From Paenibacillus lacisoli (lineage in GTDB: Bacteria > Bacillota > Bacilli > Paenibacillales > Paenibacillaceae), in contig NZ_JAUQTB010000006.1 in the NCBI RefSeq assembly GCF_030580655.1, positions 185,147 to 249,146 on the forward strand: a DNA stretch of 64,000 bases, given 5' to 3'. Each line of letters starts with the position of its first letter. Position 1 is the stretch's first letter. The translations under genes and the position numbers were made by a program. The notes below the pieces were generated by a model, which had not been told where the DNA came from, ran no database searches, and saw only the letters and a list, made by a program, of their open reading frames with translations. This document shows positions 53,389 to 62,217 of the stretch, one piece after another.

Positions 53389-54092
53389 AACGAATGTATC
53401 GGTTCGCTGCAGGAGATAAAAAACAGAAGTCAGGTCGAACCATTGATCTGGTGCTGGTCCGCCACGGCACAACGTCCTGGAATATAGCCAAACGGTATGT
53501 GGGCCATGCCGACCCGGGGCTGGCTGCCTTTGCTTCAGAAGAGCTGATGCCTCTGCGTAAGCAGCTGTCAGGCGGGCGGTTTGCGGCTGTCTGGAGCAGT
53601 GATCTGCGGCGCTGCCGGGAAACGCTGCTGCTCGCAGCCCCTAAATTGGCGGTAAGCGCCAGACAGGACGAGCGGTTGAGGGAGATGGACTTTGGCGAGT
53701 GGGACGGCTGTACTTACGAGATGCTGAAGGAGCAGCCGGTCTACCGTGCCTGGATTGATCGTCCTCAGCAGGTCACACCCCCAGGCGGTGAGAGCTGGAA
53801 TGCTTTTGCCGCGCGTGTGCACGAGGTTATCGAGACGATCGTACAGCAGGTGACTGCTGAAGGAGTGACTGCTGAAGCAGGAGTGACTGGAGAACAGGGC
53901 ACTGTTCCGGTTGTGCTGGTGATCACTCATGGCGGGGTAATCCGCCAGATGGCTTCCATGCTGGGTGCGACCGAAGCTTTCTGGGATCTGTCCGTCCCGC
54001 CCGGAGGAATGATCACTTTGCGTGTGCAGGCAGGGCTTGAGGGCTTGGCCGGAAGACAAGTGTCCTATCCTTTTAGCATCTTTACCAGATAA
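53382..54092 (+). CDS. cobC: alpha-ribazole phosphatase (histidine phosphatase family)
   Basis: A 236-residue phosphatase. The catalytic RHG is in DLVLVRHGTTSWN near residue 25, DFGEWDG near 106 and VITHGGVIRQM near 180. In this context it should dephosphorylate alpha-ribazole or adenosylcobalamin phosphate. The start is ATG 53382 with GGAGGGAGG upstream; longer frames run through cbiB. A short imperfect repeat (VTAEGVTAEAGVTGEQG, residues about 160-176) forms an unusual loop. Confidence 0.85.
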   Translation: MVERMYRFAAGDKKQKSGRTIDLVLVRHGTTSWNIAKRYVGHADPGLAAFASEELMPLRKQLSGGRFAAVWSSDLRRCRETLLLAAPKLAVSARQDERLREMDFGEWDGCTYEMLKEQPVYRAWIDRPQQVTPPGGESWNAFAARVHEVIETIVQQVTAEGVTAEAGVTGEQGTVPVVLVITHGGVIRQMASMLGATEAFWDLSVPPGGMITLRVQAGLEGLAGRQVSYPFSIFTR

Positions 54093-54149
54093 AATCCGTT
54101 GAAGTGGTTGATGTCATATACCTAATGAATCCAAGGTGGTGTCTTATAG

Positions 54150-54911
54150 ATGTCCTGTACGAAGAATAAGGCTGCAGCAACAATTATGGGTATTTCATTT
54201 CCGAAAAACACAATGAGAGATTGTTCCGCTATCATTGAGCAGGCCATTGAGCAGGACAAGCAGGAGCTGTTTCATGTTATAACCGGCAACCCGGAGATCG
54301 TGATGGCCTCTCAAAAGGACGAGCAGCTGCGTACGATTATTCAGCAGGCTGGCCTTGTTACAGCAGATGGAATTGGAGTTGTTATGGTGTCCCGCCTAAG
54401 AAGGCAGCGGCTGCCGGAGCGAGTAACCGGCTGTGATCTGCTGCTGGAGCTGCTGGCGGCGGGCAACAGGAATCGCTGGTCCGTCTACCTGCTTGGAGCC
54501 GATGAAGAGACCAATCGGGGTGCAGCAGAGGCCATTCTGAAAATGTATCCGCATATTCGTGTGGCAGGCCGGCATCACGGTTATTTCAAGCCGGAGGAGG
54601 ATGGACGTATCGTTCAAGAGATAGCGACAGCCCAGCCGGATATTCTGGCGGTCGCACTTGGAGCGCCTAATGCGGAGCGCTGGATTCATAAGTATCGGAG
54701 TCAGCTTCATGCCAAAGTCGCGATGGGCGTAGGAGGCACGCTGGATGTGATTGCAGGTACAGTTCCGCGCGCGCCAATGATATGGCGGAGAATGAATCTG
54801 GAGTGGCTCTATCGTCTGATCCATCAGCCTTCCCGCTGGCGCCGTCAGCTGATGTTGCCGCGTTTTGCCGTACGTGCCCTGCTGCACAGGGAGAGAGAGA
54901 ACATTACATAA
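54150..54911 (+). CDS. tagA: WecG/TagA/CpsF-family glycosyltransferase
   Basis: A 253-residue enzyme transferring ManNAc (or related sugar) to undecaprenyl-PP-GlcNAc, the first committed step of wall teichoic acid or similar polymer. Motifs are FHVITGNPEIVMAS, the Asp in TADGIGVVMVSRL, VYLLGADEETN, DILAVALGAPNAERWIHKY and VGGTLDVIAGTVPRAP. It is a lone gene between two cobalamin blocks and unrelated to them in function. AAGGTGG lies upstream of the ATG. Confidence 0.93.
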   Translation: MSCTKNKAAATIMGISFPKNTMRDCSAIIEQAIEQDKQELFHVITGNPEIVMASQKDEQLRTIIQQAGLVTADGIGVVMVSRLRRQRLPERVTGCDLLLELLAAGNRNRWSVYLLGADEETNRGAAEAILKMYPHIRVAGRHHGYFKPEEDGRIVQEIATAQPDILAVALGAPNAERWIHKYRSQLHAKVAMGVGGTLDVIAGTVPRAPMIWRRMNLEWLYRLIHQPSRWRRQLMLPRFAVRALLHRERENIT

Positions 54912-55060
54912 GAATCCATCAGCATTGAAGTGCCGAAGCCGTCGCAAGACAAATCCGGGAGACGTTTAATCATAGATAAAGACAGATAAAGTTGTTTGTT
55001 TGCCAGGCAGGCGAAGTTTGAGCATGATTTTAATACAAAGAGCAAAAGGGGAGTGCACGA

Positions 55061-55678
55061 ATGGAGCCAAAATGGCTGGAGTGGGCCAAGCAGATCCAGG
55101 CCATCGCACAGACCGGTTTGACCTATGCCAAGGACGTTTATGATATCGAGCGGTATGAGAGGCTGCGGGATCTCAGTGTGGAGATGATGGGCAGCTATAC
55201 GGACGTCAGCACGGAGAAGATCAGATTGAGCTTTGCCAATGAGGATGGTTATGCAACACCAAAGGTCGATGTGCGGGGAGTTGTTTTCCGGGAGGGCCAA
55301 ATTCTGATGGTCAAAGAGAAGCTGGACGGTGCCTGGGCCCTTCCGGGCGGCTGGGCCGACATTGGTTACTCTCCTGCAGAAGTAGCGGTGAAGGAAGTCA
55401 GGGAGGAATCGGGATTTCAGGTAGCTCCTATCCGGCTTCTGACCGTATTTGATAAGAAGTTTCATGCCCATCCGCCGGAGCCGTACCATGTCTACAAAAT
55501 GTTCATCCAATGTGAAATCGTGGGCGGAGAGGCGTTAAGCGGATTAGAGACAAGTGAGGTGCGTTTCTTTGAGGAGACGGAACTGCCGGAACTGTCACTG
55601 GAGCGGAACACCCGGGAGCAAATTCTGACTATGTTTGAATACTATAGGGACCCCGGGAAGCGGGTGATTGTAGATTAA
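55061..55678 (+). CDS. NUDIX hydrolase with N-terminal NUDIX_N domain
   Basis: A 205-residue hydrolase of nucleoside diphosphate derivatives, possibly ADP-ribose. Residues 1-60 are the helical N-terminal domain of this subgroup ([34 protein letters not shown]). The NUDIX box is [23 protein letters not shown] near residues 98-120, followed by [20 protein letters not shown] lies before the ATG. The HD-type pseudogene follows after 77 bases. Confidence 0.9.
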   Translation: MEPKWLEWAKQIQAIAQTGLTYAKDVYDIERYERLRDLSVEMMGSYTDVSTEKIRLSFANEDGYATPKVDVRGVVFREGQILMVKEKLDGAWALPGGWADIGYSPAEVAVKEVREESGFQVAPIRLLTVFDKKFHAHPPEPYHVYKMFIQCEIVGGEALSGLETSEVRFFEETELPELSLERNTREQILTMFEYYRDPGKRVIVD

Positions 55679-55755
55679 TTAGAAACCGGCACAAGGAGCA
55701 TGAAAAACTCTATATACAGCAGCTATGGCGAAGAGAAGGAGAGAGCTATAAACAT

Positions 55756-56209
55756 ATGGACAACCGGCTTCAAGAGCAAATGAAATTTTTGATTGAGATA
55801 GACCGGCTCAAAACGATTGAGAGACGTACAAAAATCATGAGTGGGGACCGGCTGGAAAATGATGCAGAGCATTCATGGCATCTGGCCATGATGACAAGCA
55901 GGAACGGGAAATGGCTGCTGCGGAGCGGCTGTTTGGCCTTCTTCCCGCAGATCAGAATGACGAGCTGATGCAGCTGTGGCTGGAATTTGAGAGAAAACAC
56001 CGGAGGCCCAATTTGCCTCTGCCGTGGACCGGCTGCAGCCAATGATCCATAATTCGCAGAACCAGGGGGATACCTGGCAAAAATACGGTATTACAAGTGA
56101 ACAGGTCCGCAGACGAAACGGTGAAATTGTTAACGGCTCTGAGACGCTGTGGGATTATGCCCAGAATCTGATCCAATCCTCGGTGGAGCGAGGGATTCTG
56201 GCCGAATAA
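55756..56209 (+). pseudogene. broken HD-domain nucleotidase (YfbR-like)
   Basis: The gene starts well ([21 protein letters not shown], then [13 protein letters not shown]) but about 43-45 codons expected after residue 46, including the second metal motif HDLVEID, are missing. The coding sense resumes at 55896 in another frame ([20 protein letters not shown]). It shifts again near 55990 ([15 protein letters not shown]) and runs to the stop at 56209. So there is an internal deletion and a second single-base shift. The HD catalytic site is lost, and no full product can be made. It was probably a 5'-deoxynucleotidase or similar HD phosphohydrolase. Confidence 0.85.
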
Positions 56210-56370
56210 GTGAAATGGTTTTCCACTTCGTGTGAATCTCTAATGAAGTTTTATATTGAGCTGCAATATAGTCCTATTTTATTACAAAAATGGATATGAT
56301 CTAAAGCTTACGGGAAGAACAAAAAGAGCTGTACCCTCTGAAGAAAAGCGCTGCTGTGGACATCCGGCTG

Positions 56371-56399
56371 TTGTAAGACCGACATTTTTCGCCTATAAT
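56371..56399 (+). promoter_or_regulatory. promoter of the riboswitch-controlled cobalamin operon
   Basis: TTGTAA (56371-56376), a 17-base spacer and TATAAT (56394-56399). Transcription would start about 40 bases before the aptamer. Confidence 0.85.
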
Positions 56400-56446
56400 C
56401 ATCAAGGAAAAGAATGGTTCGAACAATAACTGAAGTAGTTCCAACT

Positions 56447-56627
56447 CACTCAGGGTCCTGTGCAGGCAGCTGCCGGCACAGGTTAAAAGGGAAGCCGGTG
56501 CAAATCCGGCACGGTCCCGCCACTGTAAAACAGGGGGAGTTCTCCAAGTGCCACTGCCGGACAAGCAGTTCCGGTGGGAAGGCGGAGATCCCGCAAGCCC
56601 TGTAAGTCAGGAGACCTGCCCTGAGTG
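56447..56627 (+). ncRNA. cobalamin riboswitch
   Basis: P1 arms CACTCAGGG (56447-56455) and CCCTGAGTG (56619-56627) enclose the classical core. In order these are GGTTAAAAGGGAAGCCGGTG, CAAATCCGGCACGGTCCCGC, the B12 box CCACTGTA and GTAAGTCAGGAGACCTGCC. A terminator follows at 56721-56754, so adenosylcobalamin should stop transcription of the operon starting at 56822. Confidence 0.96.
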
Positions 56628-56720
56628 AAGGTAACCGGCGATCCTTCGAGGAGAGGATGACGTGTTCGCAGCAGCTTAGGCAGGCCGGAAGGCCATGCTT
56701 GTGGTTCCGCGTGCATGCTT

Positions 56721-56754
56721 AACCCTGTCCTCACTTGTGAGGACAGGGTTTTTT
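56721..56754 (+). terminator. expression-platform terminator of the cobalamin riboswitch
   Basis: AACCCTGTCCTC and GAGGACAGGGTT pair perfectly and are followed by TTTT. Confidence 0.93.
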
Positions 56755-56821
56755 GGCCGTATTTTGCCGAGGGAAGTTGTTCTGGCTGCTTTTTAGACCC
56801 ACATATTAAGGAGAGAGTCCA

Positions 56822-57832
56822 TTGAGTAATGCATTGAAAAAGTCTTGGATGTCCGTGCTGCTTGCTGTTGTCCTGTCGGCTGCACTGACAGCCTGCGGCA
56901 CCGGTACAGACAAAGAGAGTACCAGCGCGTCGAAACCGTCGACCGAGCAGAACACCACTAATCAGACCAACAGCAATCAGACAGCTGATCTGAAGACACA
57001 ATATCCGCTGACGGTTAAAGATTCCACCGGAGAGTCCTTCACCTTCGACAAGGCTCCAGCCAAAATTGTATCTGTATCCCCGGCTGAGACCGAAGCACTG
57101 TTCGCCATTGGTCTGGATCAGGAAATCGTAGGTGTGTCCGATTACGACGATTATCCGGAAGCAGCCAAATCGAAGCCCAAAATGGGCGGCTTGAAGCCGA
57201 ATGAGGAAGCGCTGATTGCAGCAAAGCCTGATATTGTGCTGACGGGGCTGACGATGGCTGATGATGAGGTCAAGAAGCTGCGCGGTATTGGGATCAAGGC
57301 GTTCAAGACCGATCCGAAGAACGTAAATGACGTGATTAACGACATCGAACTGTACGGACTGATTACGGATCATCAGAAGGAAGCCAAAGAGGTTACCGAC
57401 AAGATGAAGAAAGACATTGCCGATGTGCAGGATGCTGTGAAGAATATCGGTAAAGACCAGAAGATGAACGTGTATGTGGAATTCTCGCCAGGCTGGACCG
57501 TGGGCAGTGGGGAATTTATGGACGAGCTCATTACACTTGCTGGCGGTGTCAACGTGGCAGGCAAGACACCGGGCTGGCATGAGATCAGCGAAGAGAACAT
57601 TATTGCAGCCAATCCGAATGTTATTCTGTACAGCAAAAATGTGGTCGATGACAAATCTGGCAAAACGCTGGATCAAATCATCAAGGCTCGCAGCGGCTGG
57701 AGCGATATTTATGCGATCAAGCATGACCGGGTATTTGGTCTTGACGACAACCTGATCAGCCGTCCGGGTCCGCGTGTAACCGAAGGTCTGAAGGAAGTGG
57801 CCGCGGCCATTTACCCTGATATTTTCAAATGA
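56822..57832 (+). CDS. btuF: corrinoid ABC transporter substrate-binding lipoprotein
   Basis: A 336-residue exported protein. The signal peptide and lipobox (LSAALTAC, Cys about residue 25) and a Thr/Asn/Gln-rich linker precede a class III (FecB/BtuF) binding fold. Features are KIVSVSPAETEALFAIGLDQEIVGVSDYDDYP, PDIVLTG, and NPNVILYS. Location behind a B12 riboswitch and before btuC/btuD homologues supports corrinoid binding rather than siderophore. The start is TTG 56822 with AAGGAGAGA 5 bases upstream. The stop overlaps btuC (ATGA). Confidence 0.9.
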   Translation: MSNALKKSWMSVLLAVVLSAALTACGTGTDKESTSASKPSTEQNTTNQTNSNQTADLKTQYPLTVKDSTGESFTFDKAPAKIVSVSPAETEALFAIGLDQEIVGVSDYDDYPEAAKSKPKMGGLKPNEEALIAAKPDIVLTGLTMADDEVKKLRGIGIKAFKTDPKNVNDVINDIELYGLITDHQKEAKEVTDKMKKDIADVQDAVKNIGKDQKMNVYVEFSPGWTVGSGEFMDELITLAGGVNVAGKTPGWHEISEENIIAANPNVILYSKNVVDDKSGKTLDQIIKARSGWSDIYAIKHDRVFGLDDNLISRPGPRVTEGLKEVAAAIYPDIFK

Positions 57833-58875
57833 AAACCAGATTAGCAGGTTATGGTGCCGCAGGCATCGCGCTGCTGATTGTGACCCTGATGGTGTGCCTT
57901 GGAATTGGGGCGGTACACCTGCCGGTGGGTCAGATCGCATCGATCCTGCTGCATCAGCTTCCCGGCATCGGGCAGCCCTCTAGTCCTTCCTGGGATTCGG
58001 CGGCTGAGCAGATTATTGTGAATGTCCGGCTTCCTCGCGTATTGCTCGGCATGCTGGTCGGCGCTGCATTGGCGTTGGCGGGAACAGGCTTTCAGGGCGT
58101 GCTGCGCAATCCGCTGGCCGATCCTTTCACACTGGGCGTATCATCGGGAGCGGCTGTGGGGGCCTCTCTGCTTATTTTTACGAATACCCAGTATTCGCTT
58201 GTTGGCGTGTGGACGCTGCCGCTGGTAGCTTTTGCGGCCGGTATGCTCAGTCTGTGGGCCGTGCTTGCGCTGGCCCGCGAGGGGGGCAAGATTCCGACAC
58301 GGAGCCTGATTCTGTCGGGCGTCGTGATGCAGTCGTTTCTGGGATCTATCGTTTCTTTTCTCGCGGCGATGTCCAAGGACACGGTGAATCAAATCATATA
58401 TTGGACGATGGGAAGTCTGAGCTTGCGTGGATGGTCGTATACGGCCATCCTTTTGCCATATGTTATTGCCGGACTTATTTATTTATGGAGTCAATCCCGC
58501 AAGCTCAATCTGCTGTCGCTCGGTGAACGGCAGGCGGCCCACACCGGACTTGAGGTTGAACGTCTGAAGCTTGGCGTGCTGCTGGTATCGACCCTGCTGA
58601 CGGCGGCGGCCGTCTCCATGTCCGGGGTCATCGGTTTTGTGGGTCTGGTTGTGCCGCATATGATTCGTCTGATTGTCGGGCCGGATTACCGGCTGCTTGT
58701 CCCGCTCTCCACGCTGGGAGGCGCCATCTTCATGGTATGGGCCGATACAGCAGCACGCACTGTTCTGGCTCCGACAGAAATTCCGCTCGGTGTAGTAACA
58801 GCGTTCGTCGGCGCGCCCTTCTTCGCTTATCTGCTGCATCGCAGCAAGAAACAGGGGAGGGGGGATGTGCTGTGA
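57829..58875 (+). CDS. btuC: corrinoid ABC transporter permease (FecCD family)
   Basis: A 348-residue inner membrane protein with about ten helices. Features are RLPRVLLGMLVGAALALAGTGFQGVLRNPLADPFTLGVSSGAAVGA (start of the translocation core), TMGSLSLRGW and VSMSGVIGFVGLVVPHMIRLIVGPDYRLL. Coupled to the genes on both sides by overlaps (ATGA and GTGA). Confidence 0.93.
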   Translation: MKTRLAGYGAAGIALLIVTLMVCLGIGAVHLPVGQIASILLHQLPGIGQPSSPSWDSAAEQIIVNVRLPRVLLGMLVGAALALAGTGFQGVLRNPLADPFTLGVSSGAAVGASLLIFTNTQYSLVGVWTLPLVAFAAGMLSLWAVLALAREGGKIPTRSLILSGVVMQSFLGSIVSFLAAMSKDTVNQIIYWTMGSLSLRGWSYTAILLPYVIAGLIYLWSQSRKLNLLSLGERQAAHTGLEVERLKLGVLLVSTLLTAAAVSMSGVIGFVGLVVPHMIRLIVGPDYRLLVPLSTLGGAIFMVWADTAARTVLAPTEIPLGVVTAFVGAPFFAYLLHRSKKQGRGDVL

Positions 58876-59729
58876 ACCGCGATGAAGATTTGTCTGCCGC
58901 TCCTCTGCTTGAAGCCCGGCAGCTGTCCCAGACCTATGGAGATACTTACGCGCTGCAGCAGCTGGATTGGTCCATCCGGGAAGGGGAATGGTGGGGGATC
59001 ATCGGGCCGAACGGCAGCGGTAAATCGACGCTCATTAAATTCCTCTCCGGGGTGGAGAGTCCGACTTCAGGTGAAGTGCTGCTCGGCGGACGGAGCATTA
59101 CTGCCTACAGCCGGCGGGAGTTATCCCGCCGCATAGCCGTCCTGCAGCAGGATGCGATTCCACCTGCCGGCTACACGGTCCGGGAAGTCATTGAGATGGG
59201 CCGGTATCCTTATCAGAATTGGCTGGGAAGGGAGCGTAGTGATGAACGAAGAGTTGGACAACTGATCAACGATATCATGGAACGGCTCGGTCTTGCTGAA
59301 CTGGGGCAGCGCAAACTGGATGAGCTGAGCGGCGGTCAGCGGCAGCGTGTTGCACTCGCGAAGGTCATGGCTCAGGAACCCAGCATTCTCCTGCTGGATG
59401 AGCCTACAACTTTTCTTGATGTGCATTACCAGATGCAGCTGATGGACCTGCTGGCCCAGTGGCGCCAGGAGCAGGGGATCACGATAGCCGCTGTACTGCA
59501 TGATCTGAACCTTGCAGCTCTGTTCTGTGACCGGCTGCTGCTGCTGAAGGAAGGACAGTTCCGGGGGAACGGTACTCCCCGCGAGATGCTGACCCCGGAC
59601 CAAATTTCGGATGTATTCCGGATACAGCCGGCCATCATCGAACATCCCGATGATGGCATTCCGCAGCTTCTGCTGCGGCGGCAGGTATCCGATTCGCAGA
59701 TAGAAACAGATAAGGAAGTGGAATCATGA
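58872..59729 (+). CDS. btuD: corrinoid ABC transporter ATPase
   Basis: A 285-residue ATPase. Walker A is GPNGSGKSTLI near residue 46, signature LSGGQRQRVALAKVMA, Walker B ILLLDEPTTFLD, and the H-loop ends VLHDLNLA. The start is GTG 58872 with GGGAGGGGGG 7 bases upstream, overlapping the btuC stop. It works with BtuF and BtuC to import B12 and cobinamides. Confidence 0.94.
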   Translation: MNRDEDLSAAPLLEARQLSQTYGDTYALQQLDWSIREGEWWGIIGPNGSGKSTLIKFLSGVESPTSGEVLLGGRSITAYSRRELSRRIAVLQQDAIPPAGYTVREVIEMGRYPYQNWLGRERSDERRVGQLINDIMERLGLAELGQRKLDELSGGQRQRVALAKVMAQEPSILLLDEPTTFLDVHYQMQLMDLLAQWRQEQGITIAAVLHDLNLAALFCDRLLLLKEGQFRGNGTPREMLTPDQISDVFRIQPAIIEHPDDGIPQLLLRRQVSDSQIETDKEVES

Positions 59730-60799
59730 CAGAGCAGCTGTTATTACAGCAGATCCAGGAGATTCAGCCATTGGATCAAGAGTCGATGAATCAGGCTTCA
59801 GCCCACCTGGATCAGCTGACCAAGCCTCAGGGTAGTCTCGGAAAGCTGGAGAGTCTGGCCATTCAGCTGGCCGGCATCACCGGAACACAGGCTCCGCTGC
59901 TGGAGCGGCGCTCCGTGATTGTGATGGCCGCAGACCATGGCATCGCAAGCGAGGGTGTCAGCGCCTATCCGGCGGAGGTCACGCCGCAAATGCTGCTGAA
60001 CATGCTGCACGGCGGTGCAGCCGTGAACGTCCTTGCACGACAGGCCAGTGCCCATGTCGTGTGTGTCGATATCGGCGTGAATGCCGATATCGAGCATCCG
60101 CGGCTGCACTCGCGCAGCATCCGCAAGGGCACGGCCAACATGGCAGAGGGACCCGCCATGTCAAGAGACGAGGCGGTCCGCGCCATCCGGACCGGCATGG
60201 AGATCGCGGCAGACGAGGTGCGCCGCGGGACAAGCCTGTTCGTGACCGGCGAGCTCGGCATCGGTAACACCACGGCCAGCGCGGCGCTGATCAGCGCGCT
60301 GACCGGATTGCCGCCGGCCCGGGTGGTGGGCCGCGGCACCGGCCTGGACGATGCAGGCGTGCATCGTAAGACCGAGGCGATCCGCCGCTCACTGGAGCGG
60401 AATCGCTGTGACGCCACCGACCCCGTCGGTGTGCTCGCTGCGGTCGGCGGCCTTGAGATTGGCGGCCTGGCCGGGGTCATTCTTGGTGCAGCCCTGCACC
60501 AATGTCCCGTCATGCTGGACGGCTTCATCTCCGCCGCAGCTGCCCTGCTCGCCGTCCGGCTGGCGCCAGCCTGTGCGGCGTACATGATCGCTTCCCATCA
60601 GTCGGATGAGAAGGGACACGCCGCCGTGCTGGAGCAGCTGGGCCTGCAGCCGATGCTGCAGCTGGACATGCGGCTGGGTGAGGGAACCGGCGGCGTACTG
60701 GCCCTGCATCTGGTAGATGCGGCAAACCGGATCATGCGGGAGATGGCGACGTTCGCCAGCGCAGGGGTAGCAGGGGCATCCGGTGAGGTGCCGCAATGA
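59726..60799 (+). CDS. cobT: nicotinate-nucleotide-dimethylbenzimidazole phosphoribosyltransferase
   Basis: A 357-residue enzyme making alpha-ribazole phosphate from dimethylbenzimidazole and nicotinate mononucleotide. Motifs are LTKPQGSLGKLE, VIVMAADHGIASEGVSAYP, GELGIGNTTASAA, and the catalytic Glu in MRLGEGTGG near residue 316. It overlaps btuD by 4 bases. The G+C content rises in the middle of the gene. Confidence 0.95.
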   Translation: MTEQLLLQQIQEIQPLDQESMNQASAHLDQLTKPQGSLGKLESLAIQLAGITGTQAPLLERRSVIVMAADHGIASEGVSAYPAEVTPQMLLNMLHGGAAVNVLARQASAHVVCVDIGVNADIEHPRLHSRSIRKGTANMAEGPAMSRDEAVRAIRTGMEIAADEVRRGTSLFVTGELGIGNTTASAALISALTGLPPARVVGRGTGLDDAGVHRKTEAIRRSLERNRCDATDPVGVLAAVGGLEIGGLAGVILGAALHQCPVMLDGFISAAAALLAVRLAPACAAYMIASHQSDEKGHAAVLEQLGLQPMLQLDMRLGEGTGGVLALHLVDAANRIMREMATFASAGVAGASGEVPQ

Positions 60800-61380
60800 A
60801 GGTGCTCGTAACGGGCGGAGCGCGCAGCGGCAAAAGTTCCTTCGCGGAACGGCTCTGTAGGAAGCGTGCGTCTTCGGCTTATTACATCGCGACTTCTCAG
60901 GCGTTTGATGAAGAAATGAAGGAACGGATTGCCCTGCACCGTCAGCAGCGGGAAGCCAGCGGATATGCTTGGCAGACGATAGAGGAACCGGTCGAACTGG
61001 CAGCCGTATTGGACCGGTTGGGGCAGGAGTATCGGTCTCATGGTGACATGGGGCTGCCAGCGCCGACGGTCCTGGTCGACTGCCTGACTCTGTGGCTGTC
61101 CAACCTGCTGCTCATTCACGAACAGGATGGTCAGGAGGGAATACAAGCGGTACGCGCCGCGGCAGCCGTATTGGAAGCTGCTGTAAGTCGGTATCCCGGT
61201 TCCCTCGTACTGGTCACCAATGAGGTGGGGGACAGCATTGTGCCGGAATACCGGCTTGGACGGGTATTCCGCGATCTCGCAGGGTTTCTGAATCAGCGTA
61301 TGGCGTCGATCAGCGATGAGGTTTTTCTTGTAACGGCTGGGATTCCGGTTGAGCTTAAAAGGCTGGAGTACCGGTTATGA
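60796..61380 (+). CDS. cobU: adenosylcobinamide kinase/guanylyltransferase
   Basis: A 194-residue bifunctional enzyme that phosphorylates adenosylcobinamide and activates it with GTP. Walker A GGARSGKSSFAE (residues 7-18), the YYIATSQAFDEEM block with later His (IALHRQQR) and VLVDCLTLWLSN are typical. LVTNEVGDSIVPEYRLGRVFRDLAG follows. ATGA overlaps with cobT and cobS. Confidence 0.96.
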   Translation: MKVLVTGGARSGKSSFAERLCRKRASSAYYIATSQAFDEEMKERIALHRQQREASGYAWQTIEEPVELAAVLDRLGQEYRSHGDMGLPAPTVLVDCLTLWLSNLLLIHEQDGQEGIQAVRAAAAVLEAAVSRYPGSLVLVTNEVGDSIVPEYRLGRVFRDLAGFLNQRMASISDEVFLVTAGIPVELKRLEYRL

Positions 61381-62204
61381 AGCGGGAATGGCAGGCGGCG
61401 GCAGCCGCCTTTCAGTTTTTATCGCGTTTTCCGGTGCGGGCTGAGTTGGATTTCAATCCCCGGTTATTGGGACGCAGCGTCATCTACTATCCGCTGGTAG
61501 GTGCGGCGATCGGTACGGTAGTATGGCTGACGGGGCTCGCCTGCGGCTGGCTGCTGCTGCCGCTTCCGGCGGCGGTACTCATTCTGATCGTCTGGGTATG
61601 GCTGACAGGAGGCCTGCATCTTGACGGCTGGATGGATGCGGCAGATGCGCTGCTGAGCCACAGGGACCGGGACCGCATGCTGGAGATTATGAAGGACAGC
61701 CGGGTTGGAGCCATGGGGGTGATCGCCTGCGTGCTGCTGCTGCTGCTCAAGGTCTCGCTGCTGTACAGTTTGCTGGAAGCGGATGCTTACTCGCTCCTGG
61801 TGCTGCTGCCAATGATCTGGAGCCGCTGGTTCATGGTTCATGCCATGCAGGGCTGGCCGCTGGCCCGTTCGGGCGGCGGACTTGCAGGCATGTTCGGTCA
61901 TATCGGAAATGCAGAGCGTAGACGTGCAGCCTTCTGGGCAACCGGCTTATCGTTTCTGGTTGTTCTCATCCAGATTGTAACGGACGGAGGTATGGCGAAG
62001 GCAGGCCAGCCTGTCTTGCTGGGGAATGTTGGTCTATTGGCTTTTGTGCTGATTCCACCAGCCGCATGGCTGGCAGGCACCTGGGCGGCAAGGCGGGTGC
62101 AGAAACGGCTGGGCGGCCTGACCGGGGATATCTATGGGGCGCTGAATGAGCTGCTGGAGGCAGTCCTTTTGCTGCTGATCGTGGTACTGCATACCCATCT
62201 GTAA
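61377..62204 (+). CDS. cobS: adenosylcobinamide-GDP ribazoletransferase
   Basis: A 275-residue membrane enzyme joining the lower ligand to the corrinoid, the last step of cobalamin assembly. Features are FLSRFPV, YYPLVGAAIGT, LTGGLHLDGWMDAADALLSHRDRDRMLEIMKDSRVGAMGV and SRWFMVHAM. About six hydrophobic segments. It overlaps cobU by 4 bases and precedes cbiP by 13 bases. Confidence 0.95.
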   Translation: MKREWQAAAAAFQFLSRFPVRAELDFNPRLLGRSVIYYPLVGAAIGTVVWLTGLACGWLLLPLPAAVLILIVWVWLTGGLHLDGWMDAADALLSHRDRDRMLEIMKDSRVGAMGVIACVLLLLLKVSLLYSLLEADAYSLLVLLPMIWSRWFMVHAMQGWPLARSGGGLAGMFGHIGNAERRRAAFWATGLSFLVVLIQIVTDGGMAKAGQPVLLGNVGLLAFVLIPPAAWLAGTWAARRVQKRLGGLTGDIYGALNELLEAVLLLLIVVLHTHL

Positions 62205-62217
62205 GGAGTGAAGCAAG

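Noticed and set aside
56483..57940. 485-codon open frame antisense to the cobalamin riboswitch and btuF
   Set aside because: It covers a conserved RNA element and a clear lipoprotein gene; no family features or ribosome site.
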